DNA of 64,000 nt, taken from Euryarchaeota archaeon UBA557 (GTDB lineage: Archaea; Thermoplasmatota; Poseidoniia; Poseidoniales; Thalassarchaeaceae). Shown here piece by piece: positions 47,463-56,314 of the stretch. Each line of letters opens with the position of its first letter. The first letter of the stretch is position 1. The DNA lies in contig DARI01000010.1 in assembly GCA_002503285.1 (NCBI GenBank), forward strand, positions 23,261 to 87,260, read 5' to 3'. The translations under genes and the position numbers were made by a program. The notes below the pieces were generated by a model, which saw only the letters and a program-made list of their open reading frames with translations, did not search any database and was not told where the DNA came from.

Positions 47463-49397
47463 ATGGTGAACGTTTCCGCATGGTCACTTCCAAAAACAAA
47501 AAGAAGAGTTTCACCATACATTACTAAATCTCAATTAGCGACGGTACTTGAACAAGCCGCCATTTTATTGGAATTAGATGGAGCTAATAGATTTAGAGTG
47601 ATAGCCTATCAAAATGCAAGTCGAGCACTTTCATCTTTAGAAGAAGATCTTCTAAAAGTAGTAATTGATAATAGAATAACAGACATTAAAGGAATTGGCA
47701 AAGGAATTGGGGGGTTGATTGAAGAAGCAGTTCTAGAGGGAACATGGGGGAGTTTGTATGACCTCTACGGAAGAGTCCCTCGTGGCTTAGTAGAAATGGT
47801 TGGAATTCCAGGATTAGGCCCTAAAAGGGCACGACAATTATATGAGAAATTAGGGATTGATTCTGTAGAATCATTAAAATTTGCATGTTCAAATGACAAT
47901 ATTTCTTCTTTATCAGGTTTTGGAAAAAAAAGTCAAGAAAAATATCTTGAAGGAATTGATTTACTTAGGCGATACCAAGGAAGGAGTAGAATGGATGTTG
48001 GATTGGCATATGGACACGCATTGGAAAGAAGAATATCAAATATCCCAAACGTAGTAAAGGTAGAATTAGCAGGAAGTGCAAGAAGAAAGAGAGAGACCAT
48101 AGGCGATTTAGACATAGTACTTGGAGCAAAACCGGGTGACCAAGCAGAAATAATTAAAGAAATAATGAATTTTCCAGGAATAGCGGAAATTAAGGGACAG
48201 GGTAGTTCCAAAATTAGTCTTATTTTAGAAGCAGATATGCTTGTAGGAAAAATTAATGTTTCAGGAATAGATAGTGGATTAGCGGAAACTCTTGTTGAAA
48301 GAAGCTTGGACGCCACAATAGATGCTCAAATTAGAATTGTTGATCCGGAATCATTTCCATTCACACTAGCCTATTTTACTGGTTCAAAAGAGCACAATAT
48401 AAGGATGAGACAAATTGCCATTAATAGAGGCTTGCGATTAAATGAATTTGGATTATTTTCAGAAGAGGAAGCTGGCAGTAAGATAGGTAAAGAAGCTGCG
48501 GAAAATACACTTATATGTTCTACAGAAGAGGATATTTATCATCATTTAGGGCTAAGATGGGTACCTCCAGAATTACGTGAAGACATGGGAGAAATTGAAG
48601 CATCTGCAAATAATGTTCTTCCAAATCTGATAAAGGTTGAGGACTTAAGAGGATCTTTTCACAATCATACAATTGCTTCAGATGGAAATGCTACTTTAGA
48701 AGAAATGAGTAATTATGCAATCAATATGGGATGGGAATATCTAGGAATTGCTGATCATTCAGAGTCATTAAATATAGGTGGAAAATCTATAGGAATTGCA
48801 GGTGAAGATATTTTAAATCAAAAATTAGAAATTCAAAATTTAAATAAAAAATGGAAAGAGCAAGATGTGGAATTTAGGATTTTTCATGGTTCGGAATGCG
48901 ACATAATGCCTGATGGAAGATTGGATTATTCTGATGATATTAGATCTTCATTATCGCATATCGTCGGATCAGTTCATGCATTGGGGAGTTGGCGTAATAG
49001 GGACGAACATACAAATACTGAGGCATTGATAAATGCAATTGAAGATCCGACATTTACAATATTGGGGCACCCAACTGGAAGGATACTACAAGGAAGAGAG
49101 GGTTTTCCTGTCGATATGCATGCTATTTTGCGTAGAATGGGCGAAATAAATGCAGAAGGAATACTTAAAGCGGTTGAAATTAATGCTTCCCCCTATCGCC
49201 TCGATATGGATTGGAGATTATGTAAATACGCCAAAGAACTTGGAGTTCCGGTCTGCATTAATCCTGATGCCCATAATCCTGAAGGTTTGAATGACATATG
49301 GTTCGGTACTCAAATTGCTAGAAAAGGATGGTTGGAAAAAGAGGATATTCTGAATACTAAATCTGCCAGTGAAATTGAAAGGCTACTTGGTCAATAA
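47463..49397 (+). CDS. polX: PolX family DNA polymerase with PHP domain, third catalytic Asp replaced
   Basis: 644 residues. Helix-hairpin-helix elements (GIGKGIGGLI and GIPGLGPKRARQLY) precede the polymerase beta-like palm with metal-binding GDLDIVL (Asp215, Asp217). The third carboxylate position, normally Asp in VDLRVV, is Gln289 (AQIRIV). The PHP exonuclease domain from about 395 is intact: HNHTIASDG, IADHS, ECDIMPDG, SHIVGSVH, GHPTGRIL and NPDAHNP. A short-patch repair role fits the adjacent endonuclease III gene. Confidence 0.92.
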   Translation: MVNVSAWSLPKTKRRVSPYITKSQLATVLEQAAILLELDGANRFRVIAYQNASRALSSLEEDLLKVVIDNRITDIKGIGKGIGGLIEEAVLEGTWGSLYDLYGRVPRGLVEMVGIPGLGPKRARQLYEKLGIDSVESLKFACSNDNISSLSGFGKKSQEKYLEGIDLLRRYQGRSRMDVGLAYGHALERRISNIPNVVKVELAGSARRKRETIGDLDIVLGAKPGDQAEIIKEIMNFPGIAEIKGQGSSKISLILEADMLVGKINVSGIDSGLAETLVERSLDATIDAQIRIVDPESFPFTLAYFTGSKEHNIRMRQIAINRGLRLNEFGLFSEEEAGSKIGKEAAENTLICSTEEDIYHHLGLRWVPPELREDMGEIEASANNVLPNLIKVEDLRGSFHNHTIASDGNATLEEMSNYAINMGWEYLGIADHSESLNIGGKSIGIAGEDILNQKLEIQNLNKKWKEQDVEFRIFHGSECDIMPDGRLDYSDDIRSSLSHIVGSVHALGSWRNRDEHTNTEALINAIEDPTFTILGHPTGRILQGREGFPVDMHAILRRMGEINAEGILKAVEINASPYRLDMDWRLCKYAKELGVPVCINPDAHNPEGLNDIWFGTQIARKGWLEKEDILNTKSASEIERLLGQ

Positions 49398-49432
49398 CGA
49401 ACATTCACATATTATCGGGTCCATCGAGAATT

Positions 49433-49639
49433 ATGGGAATTGCACGCGGAGTAGTTTTTGCTGGAGTTGCATTTCTCCCTAGTCTTGTTTTAGGCCTAAT
49501 CCTATACATCTTATTAGGAGGTAATACAGGTAGTTCAGTCGGAGGAGCCGATTTCATGTATGGGCCATGTTATGGAGTGCCGTTTATTTGTATCCTTTCG
49601 GCATTTGTAATGGGAATATCTGCTGATGTGAGAGAATAG
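49433..49639 (+). CDS. Small two-helix membrane protein
   Basis: 68 residues: helix VVFAGVAFLPSLVLGLILYILL, a Gly-rich loop, then FICILSAFVMGIS. Start MGIARG. It lies between polX and nth in the same direction, with 1 nt before nth, so it is probably cotranscribed. No family is recognised. Confidence 0.6.
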   Translation: MGIARGVVFAGVAFLPSLVLGLILYILLGGNTGSSVGGADFMYGPCYGVPFICILSAFVMGISADVRE

Positions 49640-49640
49640 A

Positions 49641-50285
49641 ATGCTTAGATCACAAAAGGCTAAAAAAATTGGCATCTTATTAGACCAAATGTATCCAGAG
49701 CAACCCATACCCTTAGATCATAAAGACATCTATACCTTACTGGTAGCTGTAATGCTTTCTGCTCAAACAACAGACAAAAAGGTAAATCAAGTCACTCCAA
49801 ATCTTTTCAAAATTGCAGATAACCCAGAAAGTATGAGTAAGTTGGAAGTTGCCGAAATTAGGGAAATTATTCGTGAAGTTGGGCTAGCTCCAACTAAAGC
49901 GAAGAATTTGAAAAAAATGGCCTTACAAATATTAGAAAATAATGGAGAAATATATCCGGATTGGGATTTTCTAGAATCATTGGCAGGAGTTGGCCATAAA
50001 ACAGCAGGAGTAGTAATGGCCCAAGGATTTGGCAAAACAGCTTTTCCAATTGATACGCACATACACAGATTGGCAACTAGATGGGGCCTAACAAATGGTA
50101 AAAATGTAAAAAAAACAGAGTATGATTTAAAGAAGGTTTTTCAAGAAGATACTTGGAATAGACGGCATTTGCAAATAATTTATTTTGGAAGAGAACATTG
50201 CCCCGCATTACGGCATGATTTGGCTCAATGTCCGATATGTTCATGGGCGGCTACAAAAAAAAGAATACACGAAGAGAGGAAATAA
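49641..50285 (+). CDS. nth: Endonuclease III
   Basis: 214 residues. The HhH motif LAGVGHKTAGVV contains catalytic Lys120, and FPIDTHIHRL contains catalytic Asp138. The Fe-S region has Cys187, Cys197 and Cys200 (C-x9-C-x2-C); the usual fourth Cys after about five residues is absent, replaced by SWAATK. Activity on oxidised pyrimidines is expected, but the cluster may be absent or differently ligated. The next start lies 1 nt after the stop. Confidence 0.92.
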   Translation: MLRSQKAKKIGILLDQMYPEQPIPLDHKDIYTLLVAVMLSAQTTDKKVNQVTPNLFKIADNPESMSKLEVAEIREIIREVGLAPTKAKNLKKMALQILENNGEIYPDWDFLESLAGVGHKTAGVVMAQGFGKTAFPIDTHIHRLATRWGLTNGKNVKKTEYDLKKVFQEDTWNRRHLQIIYFGREHCPALRHDLAQCPICSWAATKKRIHEERK

Positions 50286-50286
50286 A

Positions 50287-50868
50287 ATGGATAGATTTGA
50301 AGGTAGGATTTCAGCTTCATCATTTTCAACAGGAGAAAGAATTGTGATAGGAGACTGGAGTAAATCTCCTCTTGGAAAATTTGTAAATATCATGTGGGCC
50401 AGGCCTAATGGGAGGAGAATTTTAATCTCTCCTTCAGAAAAATGTGCTGAATATGTATCAAAAATATATTCATTTGAAGAAGTTATAATTCAGCCCATAG
50501 ATATAAAAAGAAATAATAATAAAATTGAAATAAAGACTTTGGATTTAAAATTAATATTTGAATGGAAAAGTTTTTTTCCATTCCCAATAAATAGGCCAAG
50601 ATGGTTCATATCTACAATAGAGAATTTTATAGGAAATCTTGTATTTGGTTCAAAAACCTATGGAAAAACAAGAGATGGGCGTAAAGAATGGTATATGATA
50701 AAAGGAATTTCCTTCGTTTCGAAGGCATATGGAGAGAATAAGGGAGAATCTTTTGGAACTATTGAATATCATAAAATTCCAACACTATTTGGATTCAGTG
50801 AACCTCCAAAAAGACCATCGTCGGTAAAGGTTGTTTCCTTAATAGAGAAAACTAGACTTGATGTGTAA
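50287..50868 (+). CDS. Conserved hypothetical protein
   Basis: 193 residues from the ATG at 50287. Start MDRFEGRISASSF, then GDWSKSPLGKFVNIMWARPNGRRILISPS and an EEVIIQPIDI block. I recall similar uncharacterised actinobacterial proteins with this layout, but cannot confirm it. No signal peptide and no catalytic motif. Overlong open-frame starts inside nth are rejected because this ATG follows directly after the nth stop. Confidence 0.65.
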   Translation: MDRFEGRISASSFSTGERIVIGDWSKSPLGKFVNIMWARPNGRRILISPSEKCAEYVSKIYSFEEVIIQPIDIKRNNNKIEIKTLDLKLIFEWKSFFPFPINRPRWFISTIENFIGNLVFGSKTYGKTRDGRKEWYMIKGISFVSKAYGENKGESFGTIEYHKIPTLFGFSEPPKRPSSVKVVSLIEKTRLDV

Positions 50869-50886
50869 TGACTCATTCGGAGAACT

Positions 50887-51369
50887 ATGGTAGAAACAGT
50901 AGAATTGGAAGTTGGAGATATTGCGCCCGAATTTGAATGCTTGATAACAGATGGAACATTAATCAATCTTAAAGATGTTTTAAACGATGGTAGAGGGGTG
51001 ATTCTATATTTCTATCCCAGAGATAATACTCCTGGATGTACCATACAAGCATGTGATTTTAGAGATAGTTTTAGTAGATTTAATAATTCAGGATGGAAGG
51101 TAATTGGAGTTTCTACTGATACTCCAGAAAGCCATGAGAAGTTCATAAATAAGTATGATTTACCCTTTGATTTAATAGTTGATGATGATTCATCCTTACA
51201 TAAAAAATATAGTACATGGAGGAAAAAAAACATGTATGGAAAGGAATATATGGGCTGTTTAAGATCGACATTCGTAATATCAAAAGATGGAAAAATCATG
51301 TTATCAATGTATGGAGTTAGTGCAAAGGGGCATGTAGATAATTTGATTTCACAATTAGGTGTTGAATAA
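50887..51369 (+). CDS. bcp: Peroxiredoxin, Bcp type
   Basis: 160 residues. The peroxidatic Cys lies in TPGCTIQACDF, with a second Cys five residues later as in BCP-type enzymes. FYPRDNTPG and a later FVISKDGKI fit the fold. It reduces peroxides with electrons probably from thioredoxin-like partners. It is separated from the following small gene by 2 nt. Confidence 0.95.
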   Translation: MVETVELEVGDIAPEFECLITDGTLINLKDVLNDGRGVILYFYPRDNTPGCTIQACDFRDSFSRFNNSGWKVIGVSTDTPESHEKFINKYDLPFDLIVDDDSSLHKKYSTWRKKNMYGKEYMGCLRSTFVISKDGKIMLSMYGVSAKGHVDNLISQLGVE

Positions 51370-51371
51370 TT

Positions 51372-51605
51372 ATGATGATAGATGAAAGAAGAGATATCGT
51401 TGAACGTTTTTTAGAAAGATGCATCGCATATTCAAATGCATCAATAGAACGTAAAGAACACAGGAATGATAATTTAGAAGATATAAATAAATGGAAGGCA
51501 TATAGAGATTTTATGCGAATAACTGTAAAGGAGATACGAGCAAAGGAATTGGACACTTGGCTTGAAGATGGCCCGGTCTCTTATGAGCCTGGGACAGAAA
51601 AGTAA
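51372..51605 (+). CDS. Small conserved hypothetical protein
   Basis: 77 residues, charged and mostly helical, starting with MMIDERRDIVERFLERCIAY. It lacks transmembrane segments and has no recognised family. It starts 2 nt after the bcp stop and is convergent with the SepF-like gene (8 nt between the two stops). Confidence 0.6.
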   Translation: MMIDERRDIVERFLERCIAYSNASIERKEHRNDNLEDINKWKAYRDFMRITVKEIRAKELDTWLEDGPVSYEPGTEK

Positions 51606-51613
51606 AGTTGCCT

Positions 51614-52069
51614 TCAAGTAATATTTGATAGGCCAAGAATGTGTTTGTGCGTGTCGACTCTCATATTCAATCCGGGAACCATCAGAAGAGTATCAGATTC
51701 ATTTAATGCAAAAACATTTAATCCATTATTTTCCGCTAGTTGGCGTATTTCTCTACTACATTTTGCAGTTTGTGAAGGCATATGGATTAATTCTTTTAAA
51801 TTAAATAAAAGTAAATTGCCATTGATTAATTCTTTATCCATGCCAATTAAATTTAATCTACGTAAATTATCCGGTTTGAGATATATTACTTTATGAGTCG
51901 GTTTGAGTATCATTTTGTTGGTCCATTCAGAAATACGATTTTCCGATAAATGAATAATCATATCTCCGGCTTGTGGATTAGGGAAATTTGATTGAATCGT
52001 TTCATCAGTTTCTAAATGATTTTTTAAGTTTGGATTGGGCAATCCTAACAGGCGGAAAAGGTTGACCAT
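51614..52069 (-). CDS. sepF: SepF-like (DUF552) protein
   Basis: 151 residues. A N-terminal stretch of about 55 residues is followed by a core fitting SepF: KVIYLKPDNLRRLNLIG, NLLLFNLKEL, SREIRQLAENNGLNVFALN, and TLLMVPG. In archaea SepF anchors FtsZ to the membrane. The N-terminal MVNLFRLLGL is mildly amphipathic, as in SepF membrane-binding helices. No FtsZ gene is in the window. The call is by pattern and could be wrong. Confidence 0.55.
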   Translation of the reverse strand: MVNLFRLLGLPNPNLKNHLETDETIQSNFPNPQAGDMIIHLSENRISEWTNKMILKPTHKVIYLKPDNLRRLNLIGMDKELINGNLLLFNLKELIHMPSQTAKCSREIRQLAENNGLNVFALNESDTLLMVPGLNMRVDTHKHILGLSNIT

Positions 52070-52083
52070 GATGGCCGTAATAA

Positions 52084-55000
52084 CTACTCCTCAAAGAGTG
52101 CTTCGATGTCATCTTCGGATAAAATGGCATTTGGAGTGAGTATTTGTTTTTCCAATGTACTAGATTCAATTGCATGATTATTTTTTAATTCTGAAGTATC
52201 AGATGCCATATCTGCATAATTAATTGACTTATTGGAACCAATAGAATCGAATAATTGGTCTAAATTCGAATCCTTTAATTTATTATTTGTTGTTTTATCA
52301 TCCTCCTTATTTCTATATCTAATTGATAAAAATACTCCTCCCGTAGAAATTAAAATTAAAAGCAAGATTGTAGAAGAATTTTCTTTTATTCTATTTTCGA
52401 AATTAAGCGGTGCTTTTGACACATCGACTACCATGGTTATTGAATTACTCTCAGATTCATCATAAACAGTCAATTTTACTACTTTTTTTCCTTCATCATC
52501 ATAAAATACCTGTATCCACCTTCCAATCATGTCAATATCATTTGAAGGATTTCCATCGCCATCAGAATCTAATGAAGTATCTATATCCCAATGATAAATC
52601 ATATTTTCTATATCAAATTCAGAATCAATAGTTCCGTTAGCAGATAAAGAAATAGCCTGTCCTTGTTGAGGGTTTAGGTTATTTGTTGATGCTACAGCCG
52701 TCGGCCTAGTGTTTCGAATATCAATATCTATATTGACAAAATCCCTGCTACCGTCATCATCCGTCACATGAAAAATTATAAACTCTGGGGCCGATACAGA
52801 ATCTTCCCAAATATAGGATAAATAAGTAGAGGTGAAATCACAATCATCATCCTCGTTTCCGAGCAAGTCAGAATTAACCGATGGATCAATATCAAAGCAT
52901 GAAGTCAGAGAATCTACATCATTAGGAGTATCAATAACTCCAATATCAAAAATCAATTCTTCTCCTTCTTGGACCGGTAGTCTTGGACTAATTGAAACAA
53001 CATAAGGGGCGATATTTTCTATTTCTATGGGTATAATCAATGTTTTTGTTTCTCCTTCAAAGACAGTAGATTCATTATCATTATCAAAAATTTGTAAAGT
53101 TGCTAGTTGGAGTCCTGCAAATCCATAAGTATGATTTATCTCGCCCATAATGCCATAACTAGTTAGTTCCAACTCAGGATTATTTTCAGCATCTGGGGAC
53201 CATATATATTGAAGAGAGTTCATGTCATTCTCTGAATCTGTAACCCACGCTTTTAAAGTTAGGATTTCTCCTTCTTTGGCTGCAAAAACTCCCCTATTAT
53301 CAGGAGTTATCTTATTTGGTCCAGACCAAACTTCAATTTTCGGATCAAATGGTGCAATGTTAGTGGCCATGACTGAAGAAGAGGCGAATGTAATTGCCCC
53401 GTCATCATCAATTGCGGATACATTAATGCTAAATTCCCCCTCATTAAGAGGGGTGAGAGTACACTTAGTACTTATTTGCCCTTCCTTACAATTAGGATTA
53501 TCCCATAATATATCAACTGGAGAATTCGGAGATTGGGTATCTAAATCAATTCTTTCAATAATTTCAAATGTAACTTCAGAAAATACTGTAACTGATGTTT
53601 TGTCTGAAATTAATGTTATTTGAGGAGGCCTATTTACAATTGAAATAGAAGACATAAATGTGTCTTGGTCGTTTTCTTCATCGGTAATTGTCAACAGTAT
53701 CTGAAATTGTCCATCATCATCCCATTTAGCCTCATAAATACAATCTTCTTCAAAAAAGTTTTCGAAAATATTTATTGATATTTCAATATAAAAATCACAA
53801 AAGTATGATCCTCCATCCGAGTCATAAGAGGTTGTTCCATTCAAAGTTATTTCATCCAATGTTAATATTTCGGTCGGGTGTTCCAAAGCTGCAATTGGAA
53901 TTGTACCTATAAAAAGAGTAAAAATTCCATAATTATTGGATTTATTTCCATCTTGGATGAGAGTTTCGTCAGGATCAACTAAAAATTCCAAATAAACTGA
54001 GCCATATGATTGTTGAAATGGGACTGTCCAATTTACTTCTATCCTAGATTCTTGGAGGCTTGACAAGGGAGGGACTATCGCAAATAGTGTATTTCCATCA
54101 GGAGAATCAATTTTAAGATTAGAGGAGGGAGAAGATATTAATCCCTTATTGGCTACGGGTACTGAAAATACCAGTATATCTCCATAAACGGCAGTAAAGC
54201 CAATGTTCGTATCCAGAGTCAGAGTGCTATTATTTCTAGTTCTTTGGACGGTTACTCCTTCTGCCCTTGTTACCAAATCAATTTCATGTATGTTTAAATT
54301 TGTACTAACTGATACCGCCCCCAATATTGGCGAAGATTGATTAGCCCAAACAATAATTCCATGACTTGCTAAATCATCCACTGAAGCGGTTGTATCAGTG
54401 CTATTTCCAGTATTAAATTCTAAGTAATAAGACCCATTTTGATCAGTAGTAAAACTTCTTACGTCATCTTCTATTTCATATCTAAATTCTAGTTCTAAAT
54501 CCGATACAGGCGTACCTTGATTAGTCACATTTATCCATGCATATATATCAGTATCAATGGGAGATAATGGGTATTCTAAATCAATATTAATTTCTTTAAA
54601 TCTTGTTACTGGTTGGTAGGCAACTAATTCATGTACTGCTTTAAATCCTAGACTTTGAGTAAAAGAAGATATAATATCTCCATTTATTGCAGGACAGTAC
54701 CACCTATATCCTGATTCTTCGCCATCTCCATTGTAAGTTGTAATATTATATGATTGGCCACATCCAGCATAACTTACGCCTGAAAATCCTTGAGAGACAG
54801 TTTGCCATGAAGAAGTATTGTCGTCTTCGGAATTATCAGGAATATCTACATAATTACTAGAGCCGCTATAGGTAGTTTCTTGATGATAATCAGAATCCCA
54901 CGATTCCCCTACATTCAATGGAAAATCCAAACCTTCGAGAGCAGGATAATAACTATTATTTAATATTAAATCCGCTACATCTATATTTACGCACCACCAA

Positions 55001-55479
55001 AATAAATCTGCACAAAAGTCGATTTCTATAGATGCTTCTTGTGAAACAGTTGCCATATCTGAAGCACGTATTATTTCAATTGTATTAATGTTAACTGAGA
55101 TATCGCCATTTTGACCATCTAATTCTACATCGTTGGCTGCGTATTCTCCAATTGACTCAACTTTGTATGTTAATGATGATTGATTATCTATGATTGATAA
55201 GAATATTGAGGTTACAGTTTTATCCAGTGTCCCATTGAGATAATTTACAGTAGTAGATATCCCAGAAGAAGTTATGAAGTCCCCAACATCCAAATATCCA
55301 GAATACATCCAATTATCATTAATTTGCCATGTTTGAACATCGATTATTCCGGATTGAGAATTAGTTTCTACGCCATATACAAAGTTTTCATCTAATTGTT
55401 TTTGATCGAAAATATTAGATAAAAGAGGTGAAATCAGAATAAAACAAATAAGAAATGTAATTCGGCCAGACTTCTCCAT
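52084..55479 (-). CDS. Large surface protein with PKD-like repeats and C-terminal anchor
   Basis: 1131 residues. A signal peptide (ITFLICFILISPLLSNIFD) precedes a long beta-rich region. Immunoglobulin/PKD-type repeats follow (DSDGGSYFCDF, VSAIDDDGAITF, AWVTDSENDM, FHVTDDDGSRDF), then a C-terminal helix STILLLILISTGGVFLSI and an acidic cytoplasmic tail. CARDB-like segments occur near 300-450 (VTNQGTPVSDLEL, VANKGLISSPSS). It is probably an adhesion or cell-wall protein. It precedes the SepF-like gene in transcription, 14 nt apart. Confidence 0.85.
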   Translation of the reverse strand: MEKSGRITFLICFILISPLLSNIFDQKQLDENFVYGVETNSQSGIIDVQTWQINDNWMYSGYLDVGDFITSSGISTTVNYLNGTLDKTVTSIFLSIIDNQSSLTYKVESIGEYAANDVELDGQNGDISVNINTIEIIRASDMATVSQEASIEIDFCADLFWWCVNIDVADLILNNSYYPALEGLDFPLNVGESWDSDYHQETTYSGSSNYVDIPDNSEDDNTSSWQTVSQGFSGVSYAGCGQSYNITTYNGDGEESGYRWYCPAINGDIISSFTQSLGFKAVHELVAYQPVTRFKEINIDLEYPLSPIDTDIYAWINVTNQGTPVSDLELEFRYEIEDDVRSFTTDQNGSYYLEFNTGNSTDTTASVDDLASHGIIVWANQSSPILGAVSVSTNLNIHEIDLVTRAEGVTVQRTRNNSTLTLDTNIGFTAVYGDILVFSVPVANKGLISSPSSNLKIDSPDGNTLFAIVPPLSSLQESRIEVNWTVPFQQSYGSVYLEFLVDPDETLIQDGNKSNNYGIFTLFIGTIPIAALEHPTEILTLDEITLNGTTSYDSDGGSYFCDFYIEISINIFENFFEEDCIYEAKWDDDGQFQILLTITDEENDQDTFMSSISIVNRPPQITLISDKTSVTVFSEVTFEIIERIDLDTQSPNSPVDILWDNPNCKEGQISTKCTLTPLNEGEFSINVSAIDDDGAITFASSSVMATNIAPFDPKIEVWSGPNKITPDNRGVFAAKEGEILTLKAWVTDSENDMNSLQYIWSPDAENNPELELTSYGIMGEINHTYGFAGLQLATLQIFDNDNESTVFEGETKTLIIPIEIENIAPYVVSISPRLPVQEGEELIFDIGVIDTPNDVDSLTSCFDIDPSVNSDLLGNEDDDCDFTSTYLSYIWEDSVSAPEFIIFHVTDDDGSRDFVNIDIDIRNTRPTAVASTNNLNPQQGQAISLSANGTIDSEFDIENMIYHWDIDTSLDSDGDGNPSNDIDMIGRWIQVFYDDEGKKVVKLTVYDESESNSITMVVDVSKAPLNFENRIKENSSTILLLILISTGGVFLSIRYRNKEDDKTTNNKLKDSNLDQLFDSIGSNKSINYADMASDTSELKNNHAIESSTLEKQILTPNAILSEDDIEALFEE

Positions 55480-55518
55480 AGACCTACGTTAAGGGCCCTA
55501 CTGAATAAAACTTGGTTT

Positions 55519-56238
55519 TTAAGAATAAAGTAAATCTGCTAATTCATCTTGAATGAATTGTACAGCCTCTAATATCTCATCTTTATGCCTTGCACCAGTT
55601 ATAACCATCTTTCCACTTCCAAATATTAAACAAACTACTTTTGGATAGTCAAGACGGTAAATCAATCCAGGAAACTGTTCCGGCTCATATTCTACCTTAT
55701 CGAAGGGAAGATGAAATGTTAAATTGTTTAGATTTAATTTTCTTGGCAATCCTGCTAAGGGTTCTCCAGCTTTAACGCCTCTTACCCTTGGATCTTCGTC
55801 TTTTACTTCTTTGTCTGTAGCGGCCCTTAGCCCGCCGTCTTCTTCTACTAATTTACAATTTTGATCATCTCTTTCTGCTATTTGATCATAATCTTCTGGA
55901 TAATATAAAGAATATGTGGCTACCATATTTTGAACCTCAATTTCAACATCCTTTAGATCCCATGTATCTATTCCTGCAGCTCTTAAGTCCTCAGTCATTC
56001 TTTTAATTCCAGTATGAATATTGTCTTCGTTCTTACCTCCTGTGCAAACTGCCCTGCCCGAACGGAACATGAGAATTGCTAACTTAGGATCCACTACTCT
56101 GTAAACTACTCCTGGGAATTGTTCTGGCTCATATTCACAATTCAATTGAATAGCAATATCTGGTAAGTCTAATTCTTCTGCGACTCTTGTTGATGCAACT
56201 ACATTTACAACAGTCAAACGTTCTTCGTCACTAAGCAT
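55519..56238 (-). CDS. tbp: TATA-binding protein with an insertion in repeat 2
   Basis: 239 residues, where archaeal TBPs are usually about 180-190. Repeat 1 has VNVVASTRVAEELDL and EYEPEQFPGVVYRVVDP; repeat 2 has EYEPEQFPGLIYRLDYP and FGSGKMVITGARHKDEI. Between the start of repeat 2 (VQNMVATYSL) and its stirrup region is a charged segment of about 50 residues (about 112-166), mostly acidic. It replaces the short linker into helix H1'. TBP binds the TATA box to start transcription. The insertion may affect contacts with TFB, which is inference. Confidence 0.95.
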   Translation of the reverse strand: MLSDEERLTVVNVVASTRVAEELDLPDIAIQLNCEYEPEQFPGVVYRVVDPKLAILMFRSGRAVCTGGKNEDNIHTGIKRMTEDLRAAGIDTWDLKDVEIEVQNMVATYSLYYPEDYDQIAERDDQNCKLVEEDGGLRAATDKEVKDEDPRVRGVKAGEPLAGLPRKLNLNNLTFHLPFDKVEYEPEQFPGLIYRLDYPKVVCLIFGSGKMVITGARHKDEILEAVQFIQDELADLLYS

Positions 56239-56259
56239 AAAGGTCCCAGTGTAATGTCA

Positions 56260-56267
56260 CTTATAAA
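56260..56267 (-). promoter_or_regulatory. TATA box of tbp
   Basis: TTTATAAG on the minus strand, centred about 25 nt before the tbp ATG at 56238. The spacing fits leaderless transcription. It raises the possibility that TBP feeds back on its own promoter. Confidence 0.5.
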
Positions 56268-56314
56268 GGATATTTAAAAAAAATCATCACTAATTATCTA
56301 AATTAAAAAATAAT

